Numbered from the stretch's first letter, positions 1-5,395 are shown. The stretch: DNA of 11,373 nt from Baffinella frigidus (GCA_026770585.1 MU646307.1:1335951-1347323); one strand, 5' to 3'. Notes: generated by a model not told the origin, from the sequence alone. Program-made: numbers and translations.

Positions 1-12
1 ACTCAGTGTTAG

Positions 13-76
<64 letters not shown>
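1..76. repeat. CA/TA microsatellite
   Basis: An uninterrupted CA dinucleotide run covers about 14-65 and passes into a short TA run at about 65-76. It begins inside a copy of the CAGTGTTAG motif that recurs just downstream, so it probably expanded from the CACACA part of that repeat. No coding content. Confidence 0.97.
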
Positions 77-77
<1 letters not shown>

Positions 78-78
78 C

Positions 79-180
79 ATCAGTTTTAGACTCACAAATC
101 GGTGTTAGTCACACACATATCAGTGTTATACACATAAATCAGTGGTAGGCACACATAAATCAGCGTTAGCACCGCACGAA
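79..180. repeat. Degenerate ~20-bp tandem repeat (CAGTGTTAG...CACATAAAT)
   Basis: Copies begin near 81, 101, 121, 140 and 161, each with a form of CAGTGTTAG followed by CACA and AAAT. The period is about 20 bp and copies have diverged by several bases. The start of the window (CAGTGTTAGCCACACA at 3) is another copy, so the CA run sits inside the array. Confidence 0.8.
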
Positions 181-182
181 TC

Positions 183-326
183 TCATCTCGAAAGATAACT
201 GAATCAGTTCCCTAATTAACGGTTTCATTTAATTAGGAGGCCTGATTAAATTGAATATGCCCTGACAGATTTCTCCTATTCAACCTCCTATTGAAAAGGA
301 ACTGATTCAGTTATCTGCCGAGATGT
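183..326. mobile_element. 144-bp fold-back MITE, probable 4-bp TSD AATC
   Basis: The arms 184-211 and 298-325 are reverse complements over 28 bp with two mismatches (CATCTCG, two variable bases, AGATAACTGAATCAGTTCC). AATC lies directly outside at 179-182 and 327-330, consistent with a 4-bp target-site duplication. A smaller CCTAATT/AATTAGG hairpin lies at 211-237, and AATTAGGAGG near 231-240 partly pairs with CCTCCTATT at 284-292, so most of the element can fold. No transposase is encoded, so it is non-autonomous. The superfamily is not identified; its TIR start (T-CATCTC) resembles the TTATCTC ends of the elements at 8586 and 10653. Confidence 0.8.
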
Positions 327-350
327 AATCGGTTTGGTGCTTGCCCCAGC

Positions 351-379
351 ACACGGACGCCTGATTCCGGCGTCCGTGT
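351..379. other. Perfect hairpin, 11-bp stem and 7-nt loop
   Basis: ACACGGACGCC at 351-361 is the exact reverse complement of GGCGTCCGTGT at 369-379, with loop TGATTCC. It lies between the fold-back element and the 23-bp minisatellite. There is no T-tract that would suggest a bacterial-type terminator. It may be the remnant of another small inverted-repeat element. Confidence 0.75.
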
Positions 380-397
380 ACCAGAAAAACAGAAGGA

Positions 398-535
398 TGG
401 AAGTGATTTGGACGTTCTATTGGAAGTGATGTGGGCTTTCTGTTGGAAGTGATTTGGGCTTTCTGTTGGAAGTGATTTGGGCTTTCTGTTGGAAGTGATT
501 TGGGCGTTCTGTTGGAAGTGATTTGGGCGTTCTCT
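398..535. repeat. 23-bp minisatellite, 6 copies
   Basis: Six head-to-tail copies start at 398, 421, 444, 467, 490 and 513, with consensus TGGAAGTGATTTGGGC followed by TTTCTGT or GTTCTGT. Two variants (GCTTT inside, GCGTT at the 3' end) show local homogenisation. The minus-strand reading is open and gives SLPTESPNHFQQ-like repeats, but two overlapping frames are equally open, so this is a product of the period and not a gene. Confidence 0.95.
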
Positions 536-550
536 TCGGGTTGGTAGCAC

Positions 551-589
551 CTCGGGGAAGTCCCCGCGTCGCTCCCAGACAGTCAAGAT
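551..589 (-). CDS. Candidate micro-exon ILTVWERRGDFPE
   Basis: On the minus strand a pyrimidine-rich tract ending CTCACACAG precedes 39 bp (13 codons, ILTVWERRGDFPE), followed by GTGCTACC as a possible donor. The peptide is helical in character and recalls the '-L-IW-eRgvf' helix of CTD-interacting (CID) domains, but 13 residues are too few to assign. Whole-codon length and both splice dinucleotides are seen; that it is used is inference. The frame also stays open upstream into the GGER-type 12-bp repeat, so it could be chance. Confidence 0.25.
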
Positions 590-652
590 CTGTGTGAGCT
601 GAAGAGTGAGCGCGGGGTCCTCCCGGCGCTCTCCAGAGGGTCCAGCGGGGCG

Positions 653-712
653 TTCTCCTCCTCGCTCTCCTCCTCGCTCTCCTCCTCGCTCTCCTCCTTG
701 CTCTCCTCCTCG
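653..712. repeat. 12-bp tandem repeat CTCTCCTCCTCG, 5 copies
   Basis: Five units (653, 665, 677, 689, 701), one carrying TTG for TCG, then a degenerate CGCTCGCCACTCTCGCC tail. Pyrimidine-rich on the plus strand. It creates open frames on both strands (GGER repeats on minus, SPPR repeats on plus), which are artefacts of a period divisible by three. Confidence 0.9.
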
Positions 713-804
713 CTCGCCACTCTCGCCGCTCTCGCCTCCCGTGAGTGTGCTGTCCTCCTCCACGGGTCCTTGCATGTCCGTGTATAACAACTGCGGTGCG
801 CCAG

Positions 805-859
805 GTGGAGTTAGAACCCATCCGGAAAATGCTCGTATGCGCGGCCGACACGGGGTACA
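805..859 (+). CDS. Candidate plus-strand exon VELEPIRKMLVCAADTGY
   Basis: After GCGCCAG at 798-804 the frame VELEPIRKMLVCAADTGY runs to a consensus-like donor GTAAGTGG at 860. The segment is 55 bp (18 codons plus one base). Just upstream, TGTATAACAACTGCGGTGCG resembles TGTATAAAATCTGCGGTGAG at 929-948, also followed by a CAG, so the acceptor context may be duplicated. No family recognised. It is the only plus-strand exon candidate with a good donor, and opposite in direction to the others, so confidence is low. Confidence 0.25.
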
Positions 860-986
860 GTAAGTGGCACAATGCGTCGAGCATGTGCGGCGCTGACGCT
901 GGTTGTTTGGCAATACATTATCAATCTCTGTATAAAATCTGCGGTGAGGCAGGTGCCGTGCGTCCTTTAGGTCCGTTAGGTTCTTC

Positions 987-1020
987 GAGCTCCCAACATA
1001 GGCGAGCTCCCAACATAGGC
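987..1020. repeat. 17-bp tandem duplication
   Basis: GAGCTCCCAACATAGGC occurs twice in direct succession (987-1003 and 1004-1020) with no mismatch, so this is a recent slippage or duplication event. Confidence 0.95.
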
Positions 1021-1093
1021 GGACACCGGAACTTTTTCTGTAGAAAGGTCATGCCTCCTTTCGGATCACATCAAGCCCCCATGCACAGAGGAT

Positions 1094-1148
1094 CGCGGCA
1101 GAAACCGACTAAAGGGTGTCCTCATGGACACCCTTTAGCGTCGCCGCG
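1094..1148. other. Long hairpin with perfect 13-bp core
   Basis: CTAAAGGGTGTCC (1109-1121) pairs perfectly with GGACACCCTTTAG (1126-1138) around TCAT. An outer CGCGGC (1094-1099) pairs with GCCGCG (1143-1148) across an unequal internal loop. It adjoins the dispersed repeat that starts at 1143. Confidence 0.75.
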
Positions 1149-1182
1149 TCTCTTCAGGTCATGAACCCCCCTCCCACACCAA
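1143..1182 (-). repeat. Dispersed copy of the 3443-3708 repeat (reverse orientation)
   Basis: Read on the minus strand, GTTCATGACCTGAAGAGACG and the following CGGCG match 3477-3501 on the plus strand (one change in the first 20 bases); the preceding G-rich stretch is also similar (TGTGGGAGGGG against TGTGAGGGAGG). The 192-bp element at 1183 interrupts the sequence that once continued into 1383. Confidence 0.75.
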
Positions 1183-1374
1183 GTGCCACGCGACGATGGC
1201 CTGTGTATCAAACAGGTGTATTTTTGTTGAGTCTTTCAATTGTTCCTGCACTTCTAAAAGCATTGGAATCCGGAATCCGGATAAGTTGACAGATTTGTAG
1301 GCGATTGAAGGCGAGTTGACTTTTAAAACAGAGGGATTTGGCGCACAGGTCATCGTTGCGTGGTGTGTGCACAC
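1183..1374. mobile_element. 192-bp inverted-repeat element with 8-bp TSD CACACCAA
   Basis: CACACCAA occurs immediately outside at 1175-1182 and 1375-1382. Just inside, CCACGCGACGATGGCCTGTG (1186-1205) and the reverse complement of 1344-1363 agree at 18 of 20 positions. The right end carries an extra GTGTGCACA-like stretch. An 8-bp duplication is typical of hAT-type elements; assignment to hAT is inference from duplication length only. No transposase frame. Removing the element and one CACACCAA joins 1174 to 1375 in a continuous GC-rich sequence. Confidence 0.65.
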
Positions 1375-1392
1375 CACACCAAACTGGCACAA

Positions 1393-1445
1393 GCGCGGCA
1401 GGTTCGCGCCGCGTGGGTTCGGCACGACTTGCAGCAATGTGGATG
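1393..1445 (-). pseudogene. 53-bp duplicated coding-like block, copy 1
   Basis: 49 of 53 bases match 1585-1637 (direct, offset 192). In one minus frame both copies read LLxVVPNPRGANLPR with x = Q or H; the preceding base change is TTG/TTA (synonymous). This pattern suggests decayed duplicate exons, though the sample is tiny. No family recognised. The frame of this copy continues as LCQFGV up to the 1183-1374 insertion. Confidence 0.4.
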
Positions 1446-1584
1446 AAGACTACGCTAGACCTGAGGGGAGGCAATCGCAAAAGTCAACCCCCCCTGGGCG
1501 CAACGTCAACTTTTTCCACGCGTGCCCTTCTTCGAAACAAAGCCCCTCAGGGCTGAACGCTTCCGCACGAGTGGCAGCGCGAGC

Positions 1585-1637
1585 GCGCGGCAGGTTCGCG
1601 CCGCGTGGGTTCGGCACGACGTGCAGTAACTTGGATG
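1585..1637 (-). pseudogene. 53-bp duplicated coding-like block, copy 2
   Basis: Second copy of the 1393 block with four mismatches near the AT-richer end. The minus frame reads KLLHVVPNPRGANLPR and then diverges from copy 1 (ALALPLV instead of LCQFG). The block also contains a small CGCGGC/GCCGCG hairpin. Confidence 0.4.
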
Positions 1638-1665
1638 CACAACGCGCGCATCGCGCTCGCTGTTC

Positions 1666-1699
1666 ACACCGCGCGCACCGCTCGCGGTGCGCGCGGTGT
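1666..1699. other. Perfect GC-rich hairpin, 16-bp arms, 2-nt loop
   Basis: ACACCGCGCGCACCGC (1666-1681) and GCGGTGCGCGCGGTGT (1684-1699) are exact reverse complements around TC. Nearly pure G/C with alternating CG, so it could extrude as a cruciform or adopt Z-DNA. Exact arms suggest recent formation or selection against breaks in pairing. Confidence 0.9.
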
Positions 1700-1724
1700 T
1701 GGGAGGAGAGGGCTCACGAAGGAT

Positions 1725-1795
1725 GAGGAGGAGGAGGAGGAGGAGAAGGGAGACTGAGGAGGGGCCAGGGGAGGGGGATGAGGATGATGATACTG
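1725..1795. repeat. GAG microsatellite and purine-rich tract
   Basis: Seven GAG units at about 1725-1746 are followed by almost pure-purine sequence (GAAGGGAGACTGAGGAGGGG..) to a short GATGATGAT at 1780-1790. The minus strand is a long pyrimidine tract that gives poly-Leu/Ser frames. Confidence 0.85.
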
Positions 1796-1920
1796 CCACC
1801 AGCAACCCGTAGCAGAATTATACCAGGTCCTTGCAAGGATTCGGGTATTTTATTGAAAAAAATCTTTCCTATGACCCCACGGTAGGAAACCCTAGGGAGC
1901 TCGAATTGCTGACGGGAGAT

Positions 1921-1940
1921 ACCGATGAGATCTCATCGGT
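1921..1940. other. 20-bp perfect palindrome
   Basis: ACCGATGAGATCTCATCGGT reads the same on both strands. No flanking direct repeat was found. It could be the core of a collapsed fold-back element or a dyad protein site; no further evidence. Confidence 0.85.
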
Positions 1941-1998
1941 TTGGCTGAAAATTACTACAGTACCCGATCCGGTTATAAGCTGCGACGGGTTGCTGGTG

Positions 1999-2045
1999 GT
2001 GATGATGATGATCATACGGAGGCGGATGATGATGATGATGATAAT
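1999..2045. repeat. GAT microsatellite, two blocks
   Basis: GATGATGATGAT around 2001-2012 and (GAT)5-6 at 2024-2042, split by CATACGGAGGCG. It gives spurious acidic or poly-Ile frames. Confidence 0.9.
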
Positions 2046-2072
2046 CGGGAGGAGAAAGCAGACACGTACTAG

Positions 2073-2212
2073 CACTGTCCCACTTGATTTCGTCTCATCA
2101 TTAAAAACAGTGAGCCGTAGATTGACAGTTAATTTGTACTGGAGATCCTCCTTTAAAACTGATAATGACGGCCAATGTTTTTAATGATGAGACGAAATGA
2201 AGTGGGACAGAA
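2073..2212. mobile_element. 140-bp fold-back MITE, TSD CTAG
   Basis: Arms 2071-2109 and 2176-2214 are reverse complements over 39 bp with three mismatches; inner parts TTTCGTCTCATCATTAAAAA match exactly. CTAG at 2069-2072 and 2213-2216 gives a 4-bp target duplication and leaves aligned ends CACTGTCCCAC / TTCTGTCCCAC. No coding capacity. A second, inverted copy of its interior lies directly to the right. Confidence 0.75.
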
Positions 2213-2216
2213 CTAG

Positions 2217-2356
2217 ATGGTCCTGACCTTCCCTTGCCACGCAAGAGTGTAGAGCTGACTGGCTTACATGATTATTAGTTTTAAAGGAGGATCTCCAGCA
2301 CAAATTAACTGTCCATCTACGGCTAAATGTTTTTAATGATGAGACGAAAGGCAGAG
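2217..2356. mobile_element. Inverted second copy of the CTAG element, 140 bp, one end degraded
   Basis: The reverse complement of 2269-2349 aligns with 2088-2168 over 81 bp with about six differences, including TTTCGTCTCATCATTAAAAA. It is bounded by the shared CTAG at 2213-2216 and another CTAG at 2357-2360. The right end reads GGCAGAG where the neighbour has an extra 8 bp (TGAAGTGG), so the outer TIR is damaged. The left end (ATGGTCCTGACC) does not match the TIR. It may be a real second insertion or the product of an inverted duplication. Confidence 0.55.
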
Positions 2357-2424
2357 CTAGACGTACCGTGGTCCTCGCGCGCCAATCGCCGCGCGTGACC
2401 GCCCCCTCGAGGCGCCAAGTGTCC

Positions 2425-2645
2425 CCCACCCTCGAACTCCACATCCGCGTCTCCTCCAGACAGTGCGCCTGCCAGAAAAACAAAGCGATTTGACCACTAC
2501 GATCTGACCCATAGTGGTCAAATCGGACCCATAGTGGTCAAACCCACCCTCGAACTCCACATCCGCGTCTCCTCCAGACAGTGCGCCTGCCAAACAATTG
2601 AAGCGATTTGACCACTACGATCTGACCCATAGTGGTCAAATCGCT
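2425..2645. repeat. 118-bp tandem repeat, 2 copies, each with a TAGTGGTCAAA hairpin
   Basis: Copy 1 starts at 2425 and copy 2 at 2543, nearly identical except in the GCCAGAAAAACAAAGCG / GCCAAACAATTGAAGCG part. Each has CCACATCCGCGTCTCCTCC, then CAGTGCGCCTGCC, then an inverted repeat: CGATTTGACCACTA/TAGTGGTCAAATCG at 2486-2525 and a 16-bp version at 2602-2645. An extra ATAGTGGTCAAA lies at the end of copy 1. Minus-strand frames from the repeat are not supported as genes. Confidence 0.9.
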
Positions 2646-2670
2646 GGGACGGGGGGGTAAACGGGGGGGG

Positions 2671-2846
2671 ACACGTCTCTTCCAGACATGGCGCCTGCCG
2701 GATCACGGATTAGGGTTTAGGGTTTAAGGTGCGCCTGCCAAACATTTGACCCGCAGTGGTCAAATCGAAAATTTGACCAGTAGTGGTCAAATCGCTTGGA
2801 CGGGGGGCGGGGTACATTTGCGTCTCCTAGAGGCAGTGCGCCTGCC
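2671..2846. repeat. Degenerate further copies of the 118-bp unit
   Basis: ACACGTCTCTTCCAGACATG + GCGCCTGCC at 2671-2700, GTGCGCCTGCCAAACATTTG at 2730-2749, two TTTGACC..GTGGTCAAATCG pairs at 2745-2794, and GCGTCTCCTAGAGGCAGTGC + GCCTGCC at 2820-2846 are worn copies of the same modules, with a short telomere-like TAGGGTTTAGGGTTTA (2710-2726) inserted between them. Confidence 0.75.
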
Positions 2847-2856
2847 GCGAGAAACA

Positions 2857-2908
2857 CCCTAAACCCCAGACCCTAAACCCTAAACCCTCAACTCTGAACC
2901 CTTAACGA
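2857..2908. repeat. Telomere-like block, C-rich strand (CCCTAAA)
   Basis: CCCTAAACCCC, CCCTAAACCCTAAACCCT and degenerate CTGAACCCTTAAC. Orientation is opposite to the long block that follows 30 bp later. Confidence 0.85.
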
Positions 2909-2934
2909 CACTCAGGATGGGCCGCCTCTCGGGG

Positions 2935-3168
2935 TTTTGTGGTTTGGGGTTTAGGGTTCAGAGTTTAGGGTTCAGAGCTTAGGGTTCGGAGTTTAGAGTT
3001 TAGGGTTTAGGGTTTGGGGTTTAGGGTTTAGGGTTTAGGGTTTAGGGCTTAGGGTTCAGGGTTTATGGCGTATGGCTTAGGTTTTAGGGTTTAGAATTAG
3101 AGTTTGGAATTTAGGATGTCGGGTTTCGGGTTCAGGGCGGAGGGTTCAGGGTTCAGGGGTTAGGGCCG
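2935..3168. repeat. Interstitial telomere-like block, G-rich strand (TTTAGGG)
   Basis: About 230 bp of degenerate heptamers; the cleanest part is near 3000-3047 with several exact TTTAGGG units. Variants TTCAGGG, TTTGGGG, TTCGGAG and TTAGAAT increase toward the ends, with a short TTTCGGG at 3123. The decay and internal position indicate an old interstitial array, not a functional end. Confidence 0.92.
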
Positions 3169-3199
3169 GCGATTGGAGGGGTGGTGATACATACTGTGC

Positions 3200-3224
3200 G
3201 GGTGACCCTGGGAGGGAGGCTCAT
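3200..3224 (+). repeat. Diverged outlier of the 119-bp repeat
   Basis: GGTGACCCTGGGAGGGAGGC + TCAT matches AGTGACCCTGTGAGGGAGGT + TCAT at 3459-3482 with three changes. The sequence around it (3169-3442) shows no coding or other repeat structure beyond a small CCTTG/CAAGG hairpin at 3321-3334. Confidence 0.6.
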
Positions 3225-3442
3225 CCACTTAGCAGCCACCGGGGACTGCACGGATACAGTCCATCTAAACGATTCGTACTAGAATCTTATCCATTGCCCT
3301 GGAACCTAACCGGAATTCCACCTTGCATTCAAGGTGAAAAGAACTTCGGCCGCTGCTACGTGGGGTATGGAAATGGACATGGACCGACGTCTCGAGACGC
3401 AGTAGCGTAGGTGTGTAGGGGTAAGTGGACCTGGAGAGACGA

Positions 3443-3708
3443 GAGACACGTCCCTGAGAGTGACCCTGTGAGGGAGGTTCATAACCTGAAGAGACGCGGC
3501 GGAGCTAGTGCGGTGGCGGGCAAAGAAGCCCAACGTCGCATCCTGGAGTGCCACTCGCCGGGAGACACGCCCCTGGGAGTGACCCTGTGAGGGAGGCTTA
3601 TAACCTGAAGAGACGCGGCGGAGGTAGTGCGGTGGCGGTCGAAGAACCCGAAGGTCGCATCCGCCAACCCCGGGATGTCGAGGTCTGCTGAGTGCCACTC
3701 GCCGAGAG
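3443..3708 (+). repeat. 119-bp tandem repeat, 2 copies plus start of a third
   Basis: Copy A 3443-3561 and copy B 3562-3705 both run from GAGACACG through GTGACCCTGTGAGGGAGG, ACCTGAAGAGACGCGGCGGA and GAGTGCCACTCGCCG; copy B has about 25 extra bp after CGCATCC. A third start (GAGACGTCC) follows at 3709. Because 119 is not divisible by three, the open frames here on either strand change frame between copies and are unlikely to be real. A reverse-oriented piece lies at 1143-1182. Confidence 0.88.
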
Positions 3709-3754
3709 AGACGTCCACGTATTCTACGTTTTCGCCCTGCGGGGGGGGTGTTTG

Positions 3755-3828
3755 TTCAGCGCGAAAAACCCGCTACCGTTTTGCTTCAGCGCGAATAACC
3801 CGTTACCGTTTTGTTGAGCGCGAACCAC
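3755..3828 (+). repeat. 30-bp tandem repeat, 2.5 copies
   Basis: TTCAGCGCGAA at 3755 and 3785 and TTGAGCGCGAA at 3814, each of the first two followed by AACCCG(C/T)TACCGTTTTG. The third copy runs directly into the CCACACAGCGG element. Confidence 0.88.
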
Positions 3829-3960
3829 ACAGCGGACTTTGAAGGGATTTCGGATAACCCCTAAGCGATAAGACCTAGGACCCTACAGTAAGCAACCCGT
3901 AGGGACATAGGGGGGTTCCTACGCATAAGGTAACGAAAACTCGGGCTCTCAGCGCCCGAA
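3825..3960 (+). mobile_element. CACACAGCGG element, copy 1 (right end lost)
   Basis: Direct homologue of 4400-4530: CCACACAGCGGACT at the left, then CCTAGGACCCTACAGTA, GCAACCCGTAGGG and GGGGGGTTCCTA. The right end (CTCGGGCTCTCAGCGCCCG) does not match the TIR of copy 2. CCTAGGACCCTACAGTAGG recurs inside the unrelated element at 9954-10077 and a variant at 1868-1897, so this CCTAGGACCCTAC module is mobile or shared between elements. Confidence 0.55.
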
Positions 3961-4164
3961 AATCCCAGGATTTCCAGTACAATCTTGTTTTTTTAAACCC
4001 CTAAAATTACATAATGGCTCCAAAACCAAGCCAAATCTGAGATATAAGCTGTTAGGTGTCGGGACTAGATCGGACCGTGGCATCTGCCGCTACCGAGCGA
4101 GGACGGGACACGATTTTAAAAACTTTAACCAGAATCCTGAAGGAAATGGACTTTTAAAATGAAA
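3961..4164. other. About 200 bp with no recognised feature
   Basis: Mixed composition sequence with stop codons in all frames examined and no clear repeat. It includes T8 and short A/T-rich runs. No tRNA-like or promoter-like structure can be supported. Confidence 0.5.
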
Positions 4165-4192
4165 AGCCAGGACCGGAATCCCGGTCCTGGCT
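4165..4192. other. Perfect hairpin, 12-bp stem, 4-nt loop
   Basis: AGCCAGGACCGG (4165-4176) and CCGGTCCTGGCT (4181-4192) around AATC. Exact pairing, GC-rich, no adjoining repeat. Confidence 0.88.
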
Positions 4193-4272
4193 GTCTTATA
4201 TGTGCCGAGTTGGCTCGACAGCGGTGTAGCGAGATGACCCCTGCGAAAGCGTTGTCAAGGAGGAACCACTAA

Positions 4273-4397
4273 CCCTCCGAAACCGCCCAAATCGAGGTCT
4301 TGGCTTGGGCCATTTCCGCCTGCGGAGGGCCGAATTCGACCCTTGCCAGGGCGAAAACGGCTCAAGCCAGATCTTTGATATGATCTACTTCGGAGGG
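4273..4397. mobile_element. 125-bp fold-back element with 47-bp imperfect arms
   Basis: Left arm 4273-4319 and the reverse complement of 4351-4397 share CCCTCCGAA at the outside and a second stretch (AGGTCTTGGCTTG against AGATCTGGCTTGA, then GCC-TTT-CGC) at the inside, with a diverged middle. No target duplication was found. It ends 2 bp before the next element at 4400, so elements are packed end to end. Confidence 0.6.
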
Positions 4398-4399
4398 AT

Positions 4400-4541
4400 C
4401 CACACAGCGGACTGTAACGGGATTTTTGAATAGATAACACCTAGGACCCTACGGTAGGCAACCCGTAGGGGCAAAGGGGGGTTCCTATGGACAAGGAAAC
4501 GTAAAGGTGACCCGATTTGGGCCGAAAACCCCTTCGTAGCC
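4400..4541 (+). mobile_element. 142-bp CACACAGCGG element, copy 2
   Basis: Bounded by CCACACAGCGG (4400-4410) and CCGCTGTGTGG (4531-4541), exact 11-bp TIRs. The interior contains CCTAGGACCCTACGGTAGGC and GGGGGGTTCCTA shared with copy 1 at 3825. No clear target duplication. It lies just past the donor of the candidate exon 4566-4697, so it would be intronic if that exon is used. Confidence 0.75.
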
Positions 4542-4565
4542 CGCTGTGTGGAGTGAGGGTGTTAC

Positions 4566-4697
4566 CGTGGCGTCCGTGATGGCGGACGAGATGACCCGCG
4601 TGACCGTGCCCCCCTCGCGCGAAGGGACGCGGATGAACCGCTTTCTCCCGAGGCCCTTTGCCCAGATGCTTTCTGGCGACGCCCGGTCCAGATTCAC
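4566..4697 (-). CDS. Candidate 44-codon exon, function unknown
   Basis: Minus-strand frame with GCGCGGATCAG as acceptor side and GCCACG|GTAACA as donor; 132 bp, phase 0 at both ends. The peptide begins VNLDRASPESIWAKGLGRKR and ends GTVTRVISSAITDAT, with a basic centre (GRKRFIRVPSRE). No family recognised. It follows the 5176-5250 exon candidate in the same direction and could belong to the same gene, the intervening ~480 bp being a repeat-filled intron. The frame is also open a little upstream of the acceptor (VWRADQ), so the true start is uncertain. Confidence 0.45.
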
Positions 4698-4809
4698 CTG
4701 ATCCGCGCGCCAGACCACCAGGGGGGGGGGGTTCAGAACGCGACGTTTCTTTTTGTGGTACTAAATGAGTGTGCACTTTGTCATATTTTGGCGAGATAGA
4801 TGGCTGGGG

Positions 4810-4851
4810 TTCAGGGTTCAGGGTTCAGGGTTCAGGGTTTAGGGTTTAGGG
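4810..4851. repeat. TTCAGGG x4 + TTTAGGG x2 array
   Basis: Six contiguous heptamers: four TTCAGGG then two TTTAGGG. A telomere-like array in which the variant forms a homogeneous block. Confidence 0.95.
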
Positions 4852-4880
4852 AACGTCATGGGCCATTTTATTCTCAAGAC

Positions 4881-5062
4881 GAACGCGCAGCTACACCTCT
4901 GCCACGCCAGAGTGCAGGAGGGGGTTGATTTTTTTAAACCGCGTCTGAAAGCGGTTGTTGACTTTTGAAAACCACTGCCCTCAGGGCAATTCCTCCAGGA
5001 GGAATTGACTTTTCGCGACCCCTTCCAAAGACTCTGGCGTGGAACGCGCAGCTACACCTCTG
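4881..5062. mobile_element. 140-bp inverted-repeat element between perfect 21-bp direct repeats
   Basis: The same 21 bp, GAACGCGCAGCTACACCTCT plus G, occupy 4881-4901 and 5042-5062. Between them lie exactly 140 bp starting CCACGCCAGAGT and ending ACTCTGGCGTG, a 10-11-bp TIR that continues with mismatches (AGGGGGTTG / AAGGGGTCG). The interior has CCTCCAGGAGG and CTGCCCTCAGGGCA palindromes. No coding frame. Direct repeats this long are unusual for a cut-and-paste element; alternatives are insertion into one copy of an existing tandem duplication. Confidence 0.7.
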
Positions 5063-5126
5063 ATTCCGCAGTGCTACGCTGTCACCCTCGACCGTATGCT
5101 GCGTTCTAAAGCACGAGTCCGCCCAA

Positions 5127-5163
5127 TAAACCCTGAACCCTGAACCCCGAACCCTGAAGCCTG
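5127..5163. repeat. CCCTGAA array
   Basis: Four to five degenerate CCCTGAA units (reverse complement of TTCAGGG). It lies just beyond the donor side of the 5176-5250 exon candidate. Confidence 0.85.
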
Positions 5164-5175
5164 ACGGGATGAGAC

Positions 5176-5250
5176 CGGGAAGATGGTCCACGCGCCAAAC
5201 CACTCGCCGGTGTGGTGCTCCTTGAACAGCTCCCAGTTGTTCAACCGGAC
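5176..5250 (-). CDS. Candidate 25-codon exon resembling a DUF3598 N-terminus
   Basis: Minus-strand 75 bp, preceded by TGTCACGGCAG and followed by GTCTCATCC; phase 0 at both ends. The peptide starts VRLNNWELFKEHHTGEWFG and ends AWTIFP. The NNW-x-x-F-x-x-x-HTGxWxGxWT pattern is what I recall from the start of DUF3598 (calycin/lipocalin-like, plastid and cyanobacterial) proteins; this assignment is from memory of the motif only. The upstream intron is built of 27-bp repeats containing TACTAAC. A partial duplicate lies at 5396-5440. Confidence 0.5.
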
Positions 5251-5262
5251 CTGCCGTGACAA

Positions 5263-5370
5263 GCAATCGTTCAGGTTATGGTCACGTGGCGATTGTTCAG
5301 GTTAGTAGTCACATGCCGATTGTTCAGGTTAGTAGTCACATGCCGATTGTTCAGGTTAGTAGTCACGTGA
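5263..5370 (-). repeat. 27-bp minisatellite, 4 copies, upstream of the exon
   Basis: Units at 5263, 5290, 5317 and 5344, consensus CGATTGTTCAGGTTAGTAGTCACATGC. On the minus strand three copies contain TACTAAC followed by CTGAAC. Two more copies (TTATAGTCAC and TTATGAGTC variants) lie at 5460-5511 in the duplicated unit, so copy number differs between the two units. Confidence 0.93.
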
Positions 5371-5395
5371 CGAGGCGCCACCCAGGGTCACATCG

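Noticed and set aside
398-535. Possible CRISPR array
   Set aside because: The 23-bp units are contiguous with no spacers, and the context is eukaryotic.
311-913. Long minus-strand open frames across the 23-bp and 12-bp repeats
   Set aside because: The open state comes from the repeat units; two overlapping frames are equally open and peptides are low-complexity (GGER, NHFQQ).
3306-3718. Minus-strand frames over the 119-bp array
   Set aside because: The 119-bp period shifts frame between copies, so the peptide repeats do not line up as a protein repeat.
4165-4192. Rho-independent terminator
   Set aside because: The hairpin has no T-tract and there is no bacterial gene nearby.
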